From NCBI GenBank assembly GCA_964478995.1, contig CAYZJY010000059.1, forward strand, positions 1-12,227: DNA of 12,227 nucleotides, in the 5' to 3' direction. Position 1 is the first letter of the stretch; each line of letters begins with the position of its first letter. Below are positions 1-7,635 of this stretch, piece by piece. The notes under the pieces are model-generated. The model had not been told where the DNA came from, searched no databases, and was given only the letters and a program-made list of their open reading frames with translations. Position numbers and translations under genes: made by a program. This stretch comes from NZWG01 sp964478995 (GTDB lineage Bacteria > Fidelibacterota > Marinisomatia > Marinisomatales > UBA1611).

Positions 1-158
1 AACATATGCTTCTCACTTTGTAACTTGACTATGGGTACTGGGGCTTCAGGCGAAATCCGATCGACACATCCAAAAATGAACTTATCGAGCATCAAATCTC
101 CAATTACCAGAATGTTTGGAGGATTTGCATTTATTCGATTAATTATTTCTTTAAACAT
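1..158 (-). CDS. hldE: D-glycero-beta-D-manno-heptose-7-phosphate kinase (HldE/RfaE1), N-terminal part, cut by window start
   Basis: Reading the minus strand from the ATG at 158 gives 52 residues open to the window edge. Residues 16-26 read ILVIGDLMLDK and residues 35-44 read ISPEAPVPIV. This GD-x-MLD plus ISPEAPVP pairing is the well-known N-terminal signature of the PfkB/ribokinase-type sugar kinase RfaE1, the kinase half of HldE, which phosphorylates heptose-7-phosphate at C1 in the ADP-heptose pathway for LPS core synthesis in the cytoplasm. Only about a sixth of the kinase domain is visible, so I cannot tell whether the gene is the bifunctional HldE (kinase plus adenylyltransferase) or kinase-only RfaE1. 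No clear Shine-Dalgarno sequence precedes the ATG; the upstream stretch is AT-rich. It lies 161 nt downstream of galE on the same strand, fitting a surface-polysaccharide context. The family call is confident; the symbol is slightly less so. Confidence 0.88.
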   Translation of the reverse strand, partial: MFKEIINRINANPPNILVIGDLMLDKFIFGCVDRISPEAPVPIVKLQSEKHM

Positions 159-319
159 ATTATTTAGATTGATAAAGCAAAATTGTTTTCAAGCATATAT
201 TGACTGATAAAATATGATGATTAGAATAATCGAATAATTTACTGACCTTTTATAATGGCTAATAGTGGGAAATCGAATTGGGGACTAAAATTAGCATAAC
301 AAAGAAACATAAATAATGT
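159..319. other. AT-rich intergenic spacer between galE and hldE
   Basis: This 161-nt gap is the longest non-coding stretch in the window. It holds no convincing ORF on either strand. It would have to carry any galE transcription end and any dedicated hldE promoter. On the minus strand a TTGAAA (about 190-195) is followed 17 nt later by only a poor -10 match, so I do not call a promoter. No clear ribosome binding site is visible for hldE. Confidence 0.6.
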
Positions 320-321
320 TT
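305..321 (-). terminator. Weak AT-rich hairpin at the galE stop, possible terminator
   Basis: The inverted repeat AAACAT/ATGTTT (6 bp, 5-nt loop) includes part of the galE stop codon. On the minus strand it is followed by a T-rich run (CTTTGTT). Only one G-C pair is present in the stem, so folding would be weak. It could equally be chance in AT-rich sequence. Confidence 0.22.
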
Positions 322-1303
322 AATTATTCAGTGTGCTAGATTGATAAATCTCCCAAGTGGATTTTATTATTGTATCTAAATCTGAATTTTTTCCTTCCCA
401 CGAAATTAGGTCTTTAGCTAAGTCAGTTTTTGCAATAAGAATATCAACATCACCAATTCTTCGATTCACAATGTTATACTCAATATCTTTATCGCTAATC
501 TCTGAAACCTTATCTATTACATCTAAAACTGAGTACCCCTTACCACTTCCTAAATTTATTCTAAGATTATTTTTTTCATTAATAATATATTCAATCGCAT
601 CAATGTGAGCATTGGCTAAATCACTTACATGTACATAATCACGTACTCCTGTACCATCATTTGTATCGTAATCATTGCCAAAAATCTCTATCTTTTGTCG
701 CTTTCCAATTGCTACCTCCATAATTAATGGTATTAGGTTTTGAGGATCTATTTCCAACCCTTTAACTCTCTTATTCAGATCATATCCGGAAGCATTGAAA
801 TACCTTAATGATGCATAATGCATTTCTTTTAAGTTACTAAACCATTCTAGGTTCTCTTCAATGACCAATTTTGTATAACCATAATAATTAGTTGGTGATA
901 ATGGATGAAACTCATCAATAGGATTATATTGTGGCGTACCATAAACAGCTGCAGAAGAACTAAAAATAAATGATTTAATTTTATGCTCAAAACATGCATT
1001 AATGAGATTAAGGCCACCTATAATATTGTTTTGTGAATATTTTGAAGGTTTGTATACTGACTCCCCGGCTGCCTTACTCCCAGCTAAATGGATGACAGCA
1101 TCAAATACATTGCTTTCAAATAAGTTATAAAGATCGAATTCTGATAAGGTAGATCCCTCTATGAATTTTGTATTATTATTTATGTTGTCTTTAAGCCCTG
1201 TAGATAAATCGTCAAAAACAGTAACATCATATCCTCTATCTAAAGCAGCTAAGGTAACATGGGACCCAATATACCCGGCCCCTCCTATAACCAATACTCT
1301 CAT
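320..1303 (-). CDS. galE: UDP-glucose 4-epimerase
   Basis: The 327-residue protein is an extended short-chain dehydrogenase/reductase that interconverts UDP-glucose and UDP-galactose in the cytoplasm using bound NAD. Visible signatures are the NAD-binding GGAGYIG (residues 7-13), the SSSAAVYG active-site serine region (115-122), the catalytic Y141-xxx-K145 pair, RYFNASG (168-173, substrate-binding Asn170), and the GalE hallmark GTGVRDYVHVSDLA (217-230). Length is close to the 338 residues of E. coli GalE. The position matching E. coli Tyr299, which influences tolerance of N-acetylated sugars, appears to be Leu289, so activity on UDP-GlcNAc cannot be judged. It starts 29 nt after the preceding gene and may share its transcript. 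Base composition looks more AT-rich than the receptor genes upstream. Its product would feed LPS or surface glycan synthesis, consistent with hldE following it. Confidence 0.95.
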   Translation of the reverse strand: MRVLVIGGAGYIGSHVTLAALDRGYDVTVFDDLSTGLKDNINNNTKFIEGSTLSEFDLYNLFESNVFDAVIHLAGSKAAGESVYKPSKYSQNNIIGGLNLINACFEHKIKSFIFSSSAAVYGTPQYNPIDEFHPLSPTNYYGYTKLVIEENLEWFSNLKEMHYASLRYFNASGYDLNKRVKGLEIDPQNLIPLIMEVAIGKRQKIEIFGNDYDTNDGTGVRDYVHVSDLANAHIDAIEYIINEKNNLRINLGSGKGYSVLDVIDKVSEISDKDIEYNIVNRRIGDVDILIAKTDLAKDLISWEGKNSDLDTIIKSTWEIYQSSTLNN

Positions 1304-1332
1304 CGGTTTAATTTTTGAAATACAAAATTATA

Positions 1333-2781
1333 TTATGAATTATTATACTCAGATTTACCAAAAGCCAATAAAGGGAAAAAGATCATTGGTAAAAAAATCA
1401 GACCAATGGAAAAAATCATGTTTTTTCCAAATAGTTTGGCAATCTGAAGTGATGAAAGTGGATATCCTACCGGTAAAATAAGATAAATAATTAACCACCA
1501 TACTGGTTTACCAGCAATTTTAGTAAATACAAATAAATTGAAAAATGGTACTAGGGCCTTCCAACCTGCTTGTCCTGATTTACTAAATATTTTGAACCAC
1601 GAAATCCAAACTACCAATATGGTAAATCCTATTACAGATATTACAATAATTGGAATAAGGCCTAAATCCTCTTTTTTCTTTTTTGATTTCTTGTCAGTAT
1701 CATTTGAATCTTCATTTTGCTCTTGAATTAACTCTCCCTGTAATGAGCCAACCATCTCTATCTTGAACTCAGCAGGTGGGTTCATATCTAGAGTAACCTC
1801 ACTCCCATCTGATGTCTCATCAATTGTTTCACCTATGTTTCCTGCTAGATCTCTATAATCCATTGATATCGGTATGACACCTTCAGAGTCTGATTCTGTA
1901 AATATATGGTGAAATACATAAAGTAGACTATCTTCAGATTTAATTTTTGCCTCATTGGAATTCAATAAAATATTTATGTCACGAATTATTTCTGATGACA
2001 TAAATGAGATAAATACAGTGTCGTCTTTTATTGCCAAGGATGAATCATACGGGTTGGAAGTAAATAAGGAAATTTCATCTAATTCAGGTACCGTACCGTC
2101 CTTAAGTATTGGTATTCCATCTGTTGCAACAGTTATTGGAACACCAGGGTTTCCTGCAAGATCAGTATAGACCATTTCAAAATCAATGACTCCATCATCT
2201 ACCTCATCTGCAGGAAATACAAACATCCAAGATCTATCCAATCCTACAGAGCCATCATAGGATTCGCCATTAATATTGAATATTGGAGCATTTATTGATT
2301 CATTGGCATTGACCTGAAAGGTTATGGAATCTCCAGGCATTGATCTTTTTGGATCAAGTTCATTTGAAGAAGTTATTTCAAGCGTAACCAACTCTGGAAT
2401 GATCTGATCAACAGTTAACACGCTATCGCTAACTGGACCAGTAATGCTATTACCTGCTCGATCCCATAACTGTGCAATGAATTGGACTTTTACACCTTCT
2501 TGGAAACCTGCCATGTTTTCGAAATTTTCGGCAGGAACTGAAACCTGCTTGATATCATCAATGTCTCCTTTTTCAATGATGAATTTTTCACCAAGATCGA
2601 TGAATGAACTTCCATCATCAAAATTAACCCTAACCTGAATTCGGCCTCCGATTAATGACTCATCATCAACCAACGGAACGCCTACGGTCACATGTGTAGA
2701 AAGACTATTCCAATATCTGGGAACTATCTCTTGAGCAATGAGTATTTTTGCGATCAATAAAAGTGTGATTAAGTATTTCAT
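1333..2781 (-). CDS. Exported protein with three Ig-like repeats fused to a DUF5684-type membrane domain
   Basis: The protein has 482 residues from the ATG at 2781, which overlaps the upstream stop as ATGA; an ATG two codons earlier (2787) is also possible. Residues 1-17 form a signal peptide (ITLLLIAKILIAQ). Three Ig/cadherin-like units follow, each carrying an (D)xAGN motif (107-111, 207-211, 311-314) and then a D-x-x-(P)P linker. A charged linker with KKSKKKK (364-370) precedes a transmembrane helix (about 374-396). The C-terminus contains SGQAGWKALVPFFNLFVF (402-419), KIAGKPVWWL (421-430) and two more hydrophobic helices (about 428-445 and 455-474), which is the pattern I associate with DUF5684, a small inner-membrane family often annotated near signal-peptidase-like proteins. 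Function is unknown. The Ig domains would lie in the periplasm and could bind protein or glycan partners. Domain family calls are from memory of motifs. Confidence 0.8.
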   Translation of the reverse strand: MKYLITLLLIAKILIAQEIVPRYWNSLSTHVTVGVPLVDDESLIGGRIQVRVNFDDGSSFIDLGEKFIIEKGDIDDIKQVSVPAENFENMAGFQEGVKVQFIAQLWDRAGNSITGPVSDSVLTVDQIIPELVTLEITSSNELDPKRSMPGDSITFQVNANESINAPIFNINGESYDGSVGLDRSWMFVFPADEVDDGVIDFEMVYTDLAGNPGVPITVATDGIPILKDGTVPELDEISLFTSNPYDSSLAIKDDTVFISFMSSEIIRDINILLNSNEAKIKSEDSLLYVFHHIFTESDSEGVIPISMDYRDLAGNIGETIDETSDGSEVTLDMNPPAEFKIEMVGSLQGELIQEQNEDSNDTDKKSKKKKEDLGLIPIIVISVIGFTILVVWISWFKIFSKSGQAGWKALVPFFNLFVFTKIAGKPVWWLIIYLILPVGYPLSSLQIAKLFGKNMIFSIGLIFLPMIFFPLLAFGKSEYNNS

Positions 2782-3548
2782 TCCCATTCTTTTAATTGTT
2801 GCTTTGCAATATCATGCTGCTCGATATCCTCTAGTTTATTTGTTTCAGATATCTTCTGTTCCAGCAAAGAACTTAGCAAAGATATTGCTTTTTGTTTTTG
2901 ACCATTTTTGTATAATGCACGAGCAAGATATACAGTTTGGTTTGGTGTCGATGCTCCTGTATCATAAGCAAGAGAGAGATATTTTAGTGCTTGTTCATCA
3001 CTTGGCCAAGATAATATAAATGGAATATAGGGAGATTTGAAATGGACAGCTCCAAGCATGAAATATCCACCACCATCACTATAATTTGAATCTAACTCAA
3101 TGATCTTATTGGAAAATGTCCTCATGGTATTTGCAACACCCTCTTTTGCTGCTGCAAAAATGCCATAGATCTCTGCCCAACTCCCCAAATTGACTAGATA
3201 CCAATAATAAGTAGAGGGCGCATTGGGATAGAGATCAATTAATTGTTCTCCTAAGGATTTACCTTCATTAAAGTTTGCTTTCTTCTCTTCATCAGTTGTA
3301 GCAATAAACTTACCTTTATAATAATAACACTTAAGTAGATATACTCCTGCATCTAATTCGCTCTCGGGAACTTTCATGGCCTTTAGAAATTGGTCGATGC
3401 TTCGATCGATATGCTCGTTATTTGCTTGTAGACCTACGGCGTCCTTTCCTCTTTGGTCATAGAGGTCAAGACCTCTCTCGAAATGTGTGATCTCAGCATT
3501 GACCAGAGAGCAAAGAAAAAGAGTGATAAAAAAAGAAAGACCCTTCAT
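2778..3548 (-). CDS. Periplasmic TPR-like protein resembling TRAP transporter T-component (TatT)
   Basis: The 256-residue protein has a signal peptide (residues 1-18, cleavage likely after VNA). The rest is mostly helical. Residues 108-130 contain PNAPSTYYWYLVNLG and WAEIYG, and residues 153-171 contain DSNYSDGGGYFMLGAVHFKSP followed by EQALKYLSLAYD. This layout (A-x-YYW-x-VNLG, then LD-x-xY-x-x-GG-x-x-x-LG, then a P-rich loop and a TPR-like helix) matches what I know of the TatT family, first described as Tp0956 in Treponema. TatT proteins form TPR-like trimers in TRAP-associated systems, but no TRAP permease or P-subunit gene is visible here. The C-terminus holds one more TPR-like helix pair (about 205-230) and a charged coiled tail. 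Start is 10 nt after the preceding stop, and its stop overlaps the next ATG by 4 nt. Confidence 0.78.
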   Translation of the reverse strand: MKGLSFFITLFLCSLVNAEITHFERGLDLYDQRGKDAVGLQANNEHIDRSIDQFLKAMKVPESELDAGVYLLKCYYYKGKFIATTDEEKKANFNEGKSLGEQLIDLYPNAPSTYYWYLVNLGSWAEIYGIFAAAKEGVANTMRTFSNKIIELDSNYSDGGGYFMLGAVHFKSPYIPFILSWPSDEQALKYLSLAYDTGASTPNQTVYLARALYKNGQKQKAISLLSSLLEQKISETNKLEDIEQHDIAKQQLKEWE

Positions 3549-3558
3549 GGTATTGAGA

Positions 3559-4323
3559 TTAGAAGTATTCTATATAGGTTATTTTGATCTCGCGCTTGAA
3601 ATATTCAACTTTATCATCATCAAAAAGAAGGTTATTTAGATCTAACTCCAAATGAAGTGATTCTACAAATGACCATCGGATCGCCGCATTTAAATACCCA
3701 CCACGACTAATTGACATGGTCTCTGCTGTCATGTCATTTTCATTTAACGCACTGTTATATTCAATCAAAATAGAGAATTCAGGATTCAATTCAAGATCTA
3801 GTCCAAAAAATAGATTCAGGTCCTCATCGCCATCAGTTGTTTCAAGAAAACTATAATTCAATCCAGAATGAAGCCCCATGTTACCAATTGGAGATAGCCA
3901 GTTCTTTGATGCTGCAAGGTAAAGTCCAAGTGCTTTTGTATCATAACGCTGTAAAGTATCTTCAGGGTAATAATGCCCCAGACCTTGGGTATTCATGCCA
4001 AATGCTATCCCAGGTAGAGACATGTTCTCATCGATGATCAAATATTTCAATTTTGCCTCTGGACGAGGATACCAGATCAAACTATCATCGCCAATAAGAT
4101 TGGGTGAACCATAGGAAAGGCCAAATTGAAATCTATCTGTAAGCCCGACACTAAGACCTGTGATCAGGCCACCTTCATCCTGTATTCTCATATCCATGGA
4201 AAAACTACCTCTAGTCAATGTTCCTGCTGTGGGAATAGTAATGAGATCCGTGGGTGGCGGATAATCTTGTGCATTGATTGCAGATGTCAGAATAACGATG
4301 GAGAGGATCAGTTGTTTTTTCAT
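3559..4323 (-). CDS. Outer-membrane beta-barrel protein, YjbH-like
   Basis: The 254-residue protein has a signal peptide (1-18, ending INA before QDYPPP). Alternating polar/hydrophobic strands and a terminal aromatic residue (IEYF) suggest an outer-membrane barrel. Residues 30-44 (IPTAGTLTRGSFSMD) and the later GLSVGLTDRFQFGLSYG (56-72), LPGIAFGMNTQG and AASKNWLS recall the YjbH family pattern of 'GLI..P.A....G.', 'G..DR.E.GL.Y' and 'LPA.A.G..D..GTG....EY.VASK'. YjbH proteins are linked to exopolysaccharide export in enterobacteria. I cannot confirm homology without a profile search; it may simply be a generic conserved barrel of this phylum. It starts in a 4-nt ATGA overlap with the preceding gene, implying translational coupling. 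Confidence 0.7.
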   Translation of the reverse strand: MKKQLILSIVILTSAINAQDYPPPTDLITIPTAGTLTRGSFSMDMRIQDEGGLITGLSVGLTDRFQFGLSYGSPNLIGDDSLIWYPRPEAKLKYLIIDENMSLPGIAFGMNTQGLGHYYPEDTLQRYDTKALGLYLAASKNWLSPIGNMGLHSGLNYSFLETTDGDEDLNLFFGLDLELNPEFSILIEYNSALNENDMTAETMSISRGGYLNAAIRWSFVESLHLELDLNNLLFDDDKVEYFKREIKITYIEYF

Positions 4324-5324
4324 TGTCTCTTTAAATGAATTGGTTGAGGATAAATTACATCACCCATTCGGGAGGTCAAAGAACGTACACGATGAATGGG
4401 AAGTGTGAGGATGTCATTCTCCTCCTGCATGCGAAACTGCAAACCATTATCAGATAAATCAATGAAATCAATCAAAAGTCTTTCTCCATTGACGAGGATA
4501 AGTTCATCCCACTCAGTCCGAGGTATAATACCGCCATGAGGAACCAAGATCCTTCGTTCCTTGATCTCTCTGGCTATCACATCGGCTTCATCCAGTGTAT
4601 TGTGCGATCGAGGTGGTGGCGTCTTATAAAGTTGGTCTGCAGGCGCCATGTCAATTGCCACATTTGATACTAACTCCCCATCATGACCAAATTCCCATAT
4701 CTGGACAATCATATGTGGTTCCACATAATCATAGACATGCTGAAACTTATATTTGAATCTCCGTATCACTCTTGCTGAAGGAAGGTCCCTCCATCTTTCT
4801 TCATAAAGATTTCCTAAATAATCATAGTCTAACTCTATCTGTCCATATTTTTGTCCATCAATGGTTTGAAATATGATTTTGGATATCTGCGATCCATCAT
4901 CCATGGTGAAATATGTCTTCTGATCAGTAAAGGTCATTGGCTCATTTTTTTTATATCGCCAGGCTCTGTATTCTTGACTCCATGGTTCATCATCACCATA
5001 GATGGTCAAATTCAAATATTTCCATCGATCTGTATATTCACCTCTTTCCTTCAAGATTCCATTACCATCATATTGTAACATTTCTCTTTTTTCAATTACA
5101 CCTGATGATGAAACCCTTTCGATCTTGATTGGTTGGTCTTTCTCATTATAACTAACGGCAAGATGAGCCTTGCCGCGACGAGAGGTTGACATCATGGAAA
5201 GATCAGCCTTGAAATTATGATCATTTTCAAAATATCGTATGTAGTACACATCACTTGATGGCTGGCCACTCATTAGACCAAGGAAAAGACAAATACTAAA
5301 TATTTTTTTGATTGATACCAGCAT
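4320..5324 (-). CDS. Secreted protein of unknown function with a possible Sm-like C-terminal domain
   Basis: I do not recognise this 334-residue protein as a whole. A signal peptide is visible (residues 1-20, cleavage near MSG/Q). The central part carries repeating short beta units of the type YDGNGILKERGEY (85-97), YDYLGNLYEERW (167-178) and FGHDGELVSN (212-221), spaced irregularly and reminiscent of RHS/MORN-like wraps. A proline-rich, charged segment (235-260) leads to the C-terminus, where residues 271-313 read as short beta strands (ELILVNGERLLIDFIDLS, then LQFRM, then ILTLPIHRVRSL). That resembles the small barrel pattern 'vxLxnGxxixGxixxxxdxxixixxxxgxxxixxxxixxI' found in many uncharacterised envelope proteins. 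No lipobox or membrane helix is present, so it is probably periplasmic or surface-attached. It begins with a TAATG 1-nt overlap. Confidence 0.72.
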   Translation of the reverse strand: MLVSIKKIFSICLFLGLMSGQPSSDVYYIRYFENDHNFKADLSMMSTSRRGKAHLAVSYNEKDQPIKIERVSSSGVIEKREMLQYDGNGILKERGEYTDRWKYLNLTIYGDDEPWSQEYRAWRYKKNEPMTFTDQKTYFTMDDGSQISKIIFQTIDGQKYGQIELDYDYLGNLYEERWRDLPSARVIRRFKYKFQHVYDYVEPHMIVQIWEFGHDGELVSNVAIDMAPADQLYKTPPPRSHNTLDEADVIAREIKERRILVPHGGIIPRTEWDELILVNGERLLIDFIDLSDNGLQFRMQEENDILTLPIHRVRSLTSRMGDVIYPQPIHLKRQ

Positions 5325-6628
5325 TAGTCCTCTGGAGTGATGTCCTCATCTAAACTGTTGGATAACTGGAATCGGTAAATGGCACTACTTGCACGGTCAC
5401 AAACGTAGAGAAGGCCTCTTTGGTCTACCGCGACGGCACAAGGCTCAATCATTATTTTTACAGAGTCCTGTTCATATCCTACCTTTTTAAAATAATCACC
5501 ATATGAATTAAAAACGGTAACGTCTCTATTTACATCATCTACAAGATACATGGTCTTGCTATCATCTAATGCTATGTCTATTGCATTTGCAAACCATGAC
5601 GGATTCATGATATCATCTGCCTCTGGTTGAAAACCAGATGTATAGACCGCAAAGTCACCTGTTAGATTTGGATAGATCATGTGTACAGGAAAATAATCAC
5701 CTGATTGAGTATAATATAAATTCCCCTGATAATCCACATCAATACTTAATGGCTGATTTACAGTACCTGCTCCAGTGCCAAATCCTTTGATGGTTCCACC
5801 AAATTGGCCCGTATAGGCCCAAACCAAGTCCCCACTTTTGAGTTCTAGAATTAGGGACCGCATAAAATCCACCTGGATAATACGGTACTGATTATTCTGC
5901 CCTCCATGATCATCAGTCACAAAAATCATGTTTTCATCATCGGCTGGAGCCGTAAGCCCCGTGAATTGACTTGCATCGGATTCATAATAAGTATCAAGAT
6001 AGACATTCATCTCATCCTTGCCATCAAAGAAAAGGTATGGCTTCATCAAAGAATCTATCAATGTCTGATCCGTGGTCATTTCGCGCTCCAAAATTCCCCA
6101 ATCGCTATCATTTAGAAGTGAGAGCCAGATATCCGTTCCAGCAATAGCCGTGGTATCAACCCCGGTCTGGGCATGTACAAATGTTGCACTGGTTGAAATT
6201 TTATTTATACCAATTTCATTCCAATACTGATTCCAGTTGAAGATCCTCTGTGAACCATCTATGATGAAAACATTCATTTTCTTATCAATATCAACATCGA
6301 TCGGTACAATTTCATTACCCTCATGGTCAACCAAATTGGACAATGATTCAAACCCAGTTGGTCTACTGCCATTCTGTTCAAAAACAAGAATTGAATTATT
6401 TCCTTTATCTGCAACAAAAATTCTCCCATCTTGGGCAATGGAGATATCCTCTGGTTGATCAAGACCAAAACTGCTATCCCACAGAGGTTTTATCTGCAAA
6501 TAGGTCGTATCCCCAGCGCCAAACTGGCTAGTATCCTGAGATTCAATATTTGAAGGGATAACAAAACGGTCTATGCATGACATCAAAATAATCATCAAAA
6601 TCGATAGCCATAAGAAACGTATTTTCAT
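5324..6628 (-). CDS. Lipoprotein with NHL-repeat beta-propeller
   Basis: I start this protein at the ATG at 6628, which shares its A with the upstream stop (TGATG); a GTG one codon earlier is possible. The 434-residue product begins with a lipoprotein signal peptide ending ILMSC, so Cys18 is the predicted lipidated residue. NHL-type repeats are visible: QPEDISIAQDGRIFVADKGN (58-77), a second near 289-310 (NQPLSIDVDYQGNLYYTQSG), a third near 346-373 (FANAIDIALDD to DVTVF) and a fourth near 395-420 (EPCAVAVDQRGLLYVCDRAS). Between the first and second lies a longer less regular region that may hold two more blades. Such propellers usually bind proteins or glycans rather than catalyse. It would sit on the periplasmic or outer face of the outer membrane. 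Its place straight after a PorV-like gene suggests a shared function, but that is inference. Confidence 0.86.
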   Translation of the reverse strand: MKIRFLWLSILMIILMSCIDRFVIPSNIESQDTSQFGAGDTTYLQIKPLWDSSFGLDQPEDISIAQDGRIFVADKGNNSILVFEQNGSRPTGFESLSNLVDHEGNEIVPIDVDIDKKMNVFIIDGSQRIFNWNQYWNEIGINKISTSATFVHAQTGVDTTAIAGTDIWLSLLNDSDWGILEREMTTDQTLIDSLMKPYLFFDGKDEMNVYLDTYYESDASQFTGLTAPADDENMIFVTDDHGGQNNQYRIIQVDFMRSLILELKSGDLVWAYTGQFGGTIKGFGTGAGTVNQPLSIDVDYQGNLYYTQSGDYFPVHMIYPNLTGDFAVYTSGFQPEADDIMNPSWFANAIDIALDDSKTMYLVDDVNRDVTVFNSYGDYFKKVGYEQDSVKIMIEPCAVAVDQRGLLYVCDRASSAIYRFQLSNSLDEDITPED

Positions 6629-7635
6629 CACAAAACTAGACCAATGCTAAATCGTTGAGGGTCGCTTAAATGGTCAAAGTTTGCATATCCATAGTCTACT
6701 CTAACATTCACTGGACCTGCTGGCACAATGATCCCTATGCCAAAGGTCAGGTCTTCTTCATGTTTGTTGAACTTATGACCAACTCTTAAAAATAGCATAT
6801 TTGAATACGAGTATTCTAAACCTGTTACAATATACTCGGCATTATCAACAGGATGATTCAATTGTGCGGAAATTGTCAGCCGTTGTTGATCAGAGGTCAA
6901 TGGATCCATTGCTGCTCCTACTCTGAATTGTGTAGGAGGAGAGAACTTTTCAAAGGAAGTTAATTCTCTTATTTCAGATCCAGAACTTTGATCTAGTATC
7001 CTTTTCTCATAAGTACCTTTGGGGGACACAGTCTCACCAAAATTTGACAGCGAAGCACAGAAACGTAGTGATCCATATCCTGTCCAATAGAATGTACCCA
7101 TGTCCAATAGAAGTGCACTCATTCCATAGCCTGCCATATCCTCAGAGACATGCTTCAACGTCAACCCAAAACTGAATCTATCAGTCATTTTCGCACCATA
7201 TGTCACACCAAGAAACTTATCTTGGAATGTAAAATAATTTCCTGTTCCATCAGGGTGAAACTCTGTTGTCTCGGGCATTGGCTCCATATGCAGTATGCCT
7301 GCATTCAATCCAATGTAATGGTCCTTGAAAAAACGATGTGTCATGCTAAAATAATCATAGTTTATTTCTGCGGGCCATTTGATCTGTGTCATTGAAATCT
7401 CTGTATCATTCAATTGGGCAATGGATGCAGGGTTATAATAGACACTGGCAGCATCTTGGTTCAAAGCAACAACTGACTCACCCATTCCCACTGCCCTTGC
7501 ACTGACTCCAATATTCAAAAAGGTAAATACGGAGGTACCAGCTCTTTGCCCTCCCAATATTGGGAATAGGTCTTGACCATTCAATGGAAACCCCACTACA
7601 ATAAAAAATAACATAAAAATTAATTTGCGTGCCAT
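6628..7635 (-). CDS. PorV/PorQ-family outer-membrane beta-barrel protein
   Basis: The 335-residue protein has a signal peptide (1-20, cleavage likely after LNG). The segment at 31-70 (AGTSVFTFLNIGVSARAVGMG, then a run ending SVYYNPASIA) is the hallmark N-terminal region of the PorV/PorQ family, which are FadL-like 14-strand barrels. PorV in Porphyromonas and Flavobacterium is the type IX secretion shuttle that receives cargo with C-terminal domains at the outer membrane. Related barrels are widespread in FCB-group genomes outside full T9SS, so a PorV function is not proven. The rest alternates in beta-strand fashion (for example KFLGVTYGAKMTDRFSFGLTL, 140-160) and the chain ends FSIGLVL. It starts in a TGATG overlap with the TonB receptor upstream and ends in another with the NHL lipoprotein, so the three are probably cotranslated. 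Confidence 0.88.
   Translation of the reverse strand: MARKLIFMLFFIVVGFPLNGQDLFPILGGQRAGTSVFTFLNIGVSARAVGMGESVVALNQDAASVYYNPASIAQLNDTEISMTQIKWPAEINYDYFSMTHRFFKDHYIGLNAGILHMEPMPETTEFHPDGTGNYFTFQDKFLGVTYGAKMTDRFSFGLTLKHVSEDMAGYGMSALLLDMGTFYWTGYGSLRFCASLSNFGETVSPKGTYEKRILDQSSGSEIRELTSFEKFSPPTQFRVGAAMDPLTSDQQRLTISAQLNHPVDNAEYIVTGLEYSYSNMLFLRVGHKFNKHEEDLTFGIGIIVPAGPVNVRVDYGYANFDHLSDPQRFSIGLVL

Noticed and set aside
25..207. Plus-strand 60-residue open frame
   Set aside because: It lies antisense to the hldE start, which has a clear family signature; its own translation looks like no known protein.
200..230. Plus-strand TTGACT with AT-rich -10-like sequence, promoter-like
   Set aside because: No plus-strand gene lies downstream; the -10 match is poor and AT-rich spacers produce such matches by chance.
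7552..7565. 14-bp palindrome TCCCAATATTGGGA
   Set aside because: It lies inside the PorV-like coding sequence (Pro-Ile-Leu-Gly-Gly region), with no sign of a regulatory role there.
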